From positions 1-6,475 of the forward strand of contig JAEVZM010000108.1 of assembly GCA_023392225.1 (NCBI GenBank): a DNA stretch of 6,475 nt, in the 5' to 3' direction. Positions 5,211 to 6,475 of the stretch are shown here, piece after piece (position 1 is the first letter of the stretch; the number at the start of each line of letters is the position of its first letter). The DNA is from Pseudomonadota bacterium (GTDB lineage Bacteria; Pseudomonadota; Alphaproteobacteria; Rhizobiales; Kaistiaceae). Under the pieces are notes generated by a model. It had not been told where the DNA came from, did not search any database, and was given only the letters and a program-made list of their open reading frames with translations. A program made the position numbers and the translations under genes.

Positions 5211-5651
5211 CAGACCCAGCAACTGTCGAACGATGACGGCGTCCGCACCTATGCGCTCATCCTCGAGACCGGTGACGAGGTAATGGCCTGCGTCAAGGAT
5301 TTTGCCGAGCGCGAAGGGCTGACCGCCGCGCATTTCTCCGGGATCGGCGCCTTCAGCGACGCGGTCCTCGGCTACTTCCAGTGGGAGACCAAGGCCTACC
5401 GGGAGAACAAGGTCACGGAGCAGGTCGAGGTCGCGACGCTCAACGGCGATGTCGCGGTCGACCCGGACGGCAGGCCTGCCGTCCACATCCACGTCGTCCT
5501 CGGCCGGCGCGACGGCTCGGCGCTGGCCGGTCATCTCATGGCGGGCCGGGTTCGCCCGACCCTTGAGATCGTGCTGACCGAATCGCCGGCGCATCTCAGG
5601 AAGCGCCTCGATCCGGAATCGGGCCTGACCCTGATCCGCCCCGAGGGCTGA
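5208..5651 (+). CDS. PPC/DUF296 domain protein
   Basis: A 147-residue protein consisting of one PPC domain (plants and prokaryotes conserved, DUF296). In plants this domain sits in AT-hook proteins and mediates trimer assembly; bacterial stand-alone members are small, soluble and mostly without a known role. Recognisable blocks are RTYALILETGDEVM (13-26), the FSGIGAFSDAVLGYF turn (43-57), VATLNGDVAVDPDGRPAVHIHVVLG (75-99) and AGHLMAGRVRPTLEIVLTE (107-125). H93, H95 and H109 correspond to the conserved histidines of the family, which may form a metal or ligand site. The start is GTG at 5208, fixed by AAGGAG 6 nt upstream; the open frame before it overlaps the divergent dehydrogenase gene. The candidate EcfG promoter suggests stress or stationary-phase induction. 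It ends 16 bp from the convergent ybaB stop, with no terminator visible. Confidence 0.87.
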   Translation: MQTQQLSNDDGVRTYALILETGDEVMACVKDFAEREGLTAAHFSGIGAFSDAVLGYFQWETKAYRENKVTEQVEVATLNGDVAVDPDGRPAVHIHVVLGRRDGSALAGHLMAGRVRPTLEIVLTESPAHLRKRLDPESGLTLIRPEG

Positions 5652-5667
5652 CCGGGGAAAGCCGCCG

Positions 5668-5997
5668 CTAGAACGGCAGCTTAATGCCCGGCGGCAGGTT
5701 GAGGCCGCCGGCCATCGACTGCATTTTCTCGGCGACCGCCGCCTCGGCCTTGGCGCGCGCATCGGCCAGCGCGGCGATGATCAGGTCCTCGAGGATCTCG
5801 ACGTCCTCGGGCTTGAGAAGCGAGGGGTCGATCTTGATCGAGCGGACGTCGCCCTTGCCGTTGGCGGTGACCGAGACCATGCCGCCGCCCGAGGCGCCGT
5901 CGACCGCCATCTCGGCGATCTCTTCCTGCACGGTCTGCATCTTCTCCTGAAGCTGCTTGGCCTGCTTCATCATTCCCATCAGGTCGCCAATGCCCAT
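5668..5997 (-). CDS. ybaB: Nucleoid-associated protein, YbaB/EbfC family
   Basis: A 109-residue member of the YbaB/EbfC family, small dimeric DNA-binding proteins associated with the nucleoid and usually encoded beside dnaX and recR. The N-terminal helix is methionine- and glutamine-rich (MGIGDLMGMMKQAKQLQEKMQ). The central sheet segment is GGGMVSVTANGKGDVRSIKIDPSLL, followed by the helix VEILEDLIIAALADARAKAEA and the Gly/Pro-rich tail GGLNLPPGIKLPF, all typical of the family. The ATG comes 3 nt after the dnaX stop codon, and its ribosome site (AGGA) lies within the last codons of dnaX, so the pair is an operon with probable coupling. The normal next gene, recR, is instead about 1.9 kb further on. 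Confidence 0.95.
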   Translation of the reverse strand: MGIGDLMGMMKQAKQLQEKMQTVQEEIAEMAVDGASGGGMVSVTANGKGDVRSIKIDPSLLKPEDVEILEDLIIAALADARAKAEAAVAEKMQSMAGGLNLPPGIKLPF

Positions 5998-6000
5998 GGC

Positions 6001-6475
6001 TCAATCATCCTCGTAGTCGTTCGGGTCTTCGGTGATCGGCGGAGCGCCGTCGTCATAGGGCGCGTCGCCGTCGTCGATGGTGTCCGGATCGTCGATGCCG
6101 GCGACGACGGCGCCGGGCGCGCCATCATAGAGCGTCTCCGCCGGCTCCTCGCCATTGGCGCGCACGTCGACGATCTCGGCGCCGGGGAAGCGGGCGAGCA
6201 CGGCGGCGACCAGCGGATGGGCGCGGGCGTCGTCGATCACCCGGTCGCGCGCCGCCTGCCGCTCCTCGGCGATGGTCAGCGCCTCGGCCTCGCGGGCGAC
6301 GACCACCATCCAGCGGCGGCCGGTCCATTCCTCGAGACGGCGCGACAGCTCCCCGGCGAGGCCGACGGGCGCGTGATCGGTGGTCGCGAACTCGAGATGG
6401 CCGTCCTCGAAGCGGACGATGCGGACCGCGTGCTCGAGCGCGTGCTTGATCTTGAGGTCGCGCTTCTCGCCGGCG
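6001..6475 (-). CDS. dnaX: DNA polymerase III subunit gamma/tau, C-terminal part
   Basis: The frame is open to the right edge and covers the last 157 residues, up to the TGA at 6001-6003. The ATPase clamp-loader domain lies outside the window. What is seen is the C-terminal tau region: EKRDLKIKHALEHAVRIVRFEDGHLEF, then LSRRLEEWTGRRWMVVVAREAEALTIAEE, then ARAHPLVAAVLARFPGAEIVDVR, a block typical of alphaproteobacterial DnaX that would contact the polymerase alpha subunit. The protein ends in a very acidic tail with 14 Asp/Glu and no basic residue in the last 32 positions. ybaB follows after 3 nt, as in many bacteria. The ATG at 6307-6309 is internal and not a start. Confidence 0.92.
   Translation of the reverse strand, partial: AGEKRDLKIKHALEHAVRIVRFEDGHLEFATTDHAPVGLAGELSRRLEEWTGRRWMVVVAREAEALTIAEERQAARDRVIDDARAHPLVAAVLARFPGAEIVDVRANGEEPAETLYDGAPGAVVAGIDDPDTIDDGDAPYDDGAPPITEDPNDYEDD

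Overview
The window looks like a stretch of alphaproteobacterial chromosome. It is GC-rich throughout. The protein variants are alphaproteobacterial in style: a KdsB with GD-x-P-T in place of GDEP, a monofunctional PheA with an ESYQ motif in its ACT domain, and a DnaX tail ending in an acidic stretch. Two close matches to the promoter consensus of EcfG, the alphaproteobacterial general stress sigma factor, support this (GGAAC-N16/17-CGTT). No insertion sequence, phage gene, CRISPR array, tRNA or rRNA is visible.

Left part, plus strand (1-2040): the 3' end of kdsB (CMP-Kdo synthesis for lipopolysaccharide), then pheA (prephenate dehydratase, phenylalanine synthesis). After a 112-bp gap that is partly AT-rich comes a single-domain response regulator. 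An EcfG-type promoter sits almost on top of its start codon.

Middle (2041-3136): a 208-bp intergenic region holds two strong inverted repeats, a perfect 11-bp tandem repeat and a 9-bp direct repeat. It is followed by a 277-residue RTX calcium-binding protein of the type I-secreted kind, unusually rich in lysine, and then a good intrinsic terminator.

Right part, mostly minus strand (3155-6475): dnaX (3' part) and ybaB lie together as usual, but recR, normally next to ybaB, is separated from it by about 1.9 kb. The intervening segment holds a plus-strand PPC/DUF296 gene with its own EcfG-type promoter, and a divergent minus-strand pair: a short-chain dehydrogenase and a cupin of the 2,4'-dihydroxyacetophenone dioxygenase family. 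The cupin stop codon lies 7 nt from the recR start, so recR is probably read and translated behind this metabolic pair.

Functionally the window mixes housekeeping genes (kdsB, pheA, recR, ybaB, dnaX) with accessory ones (response regulator, RTX protein, SDR-cupin pair, PPC protein). The most interesting signals are the two stress-sigma promoter matches, the interrupted dnaX-ybaB-recR cluster, and the repeat-rich region in front of the lysine-rich RTX gene. I see no clear new multi-gene system.
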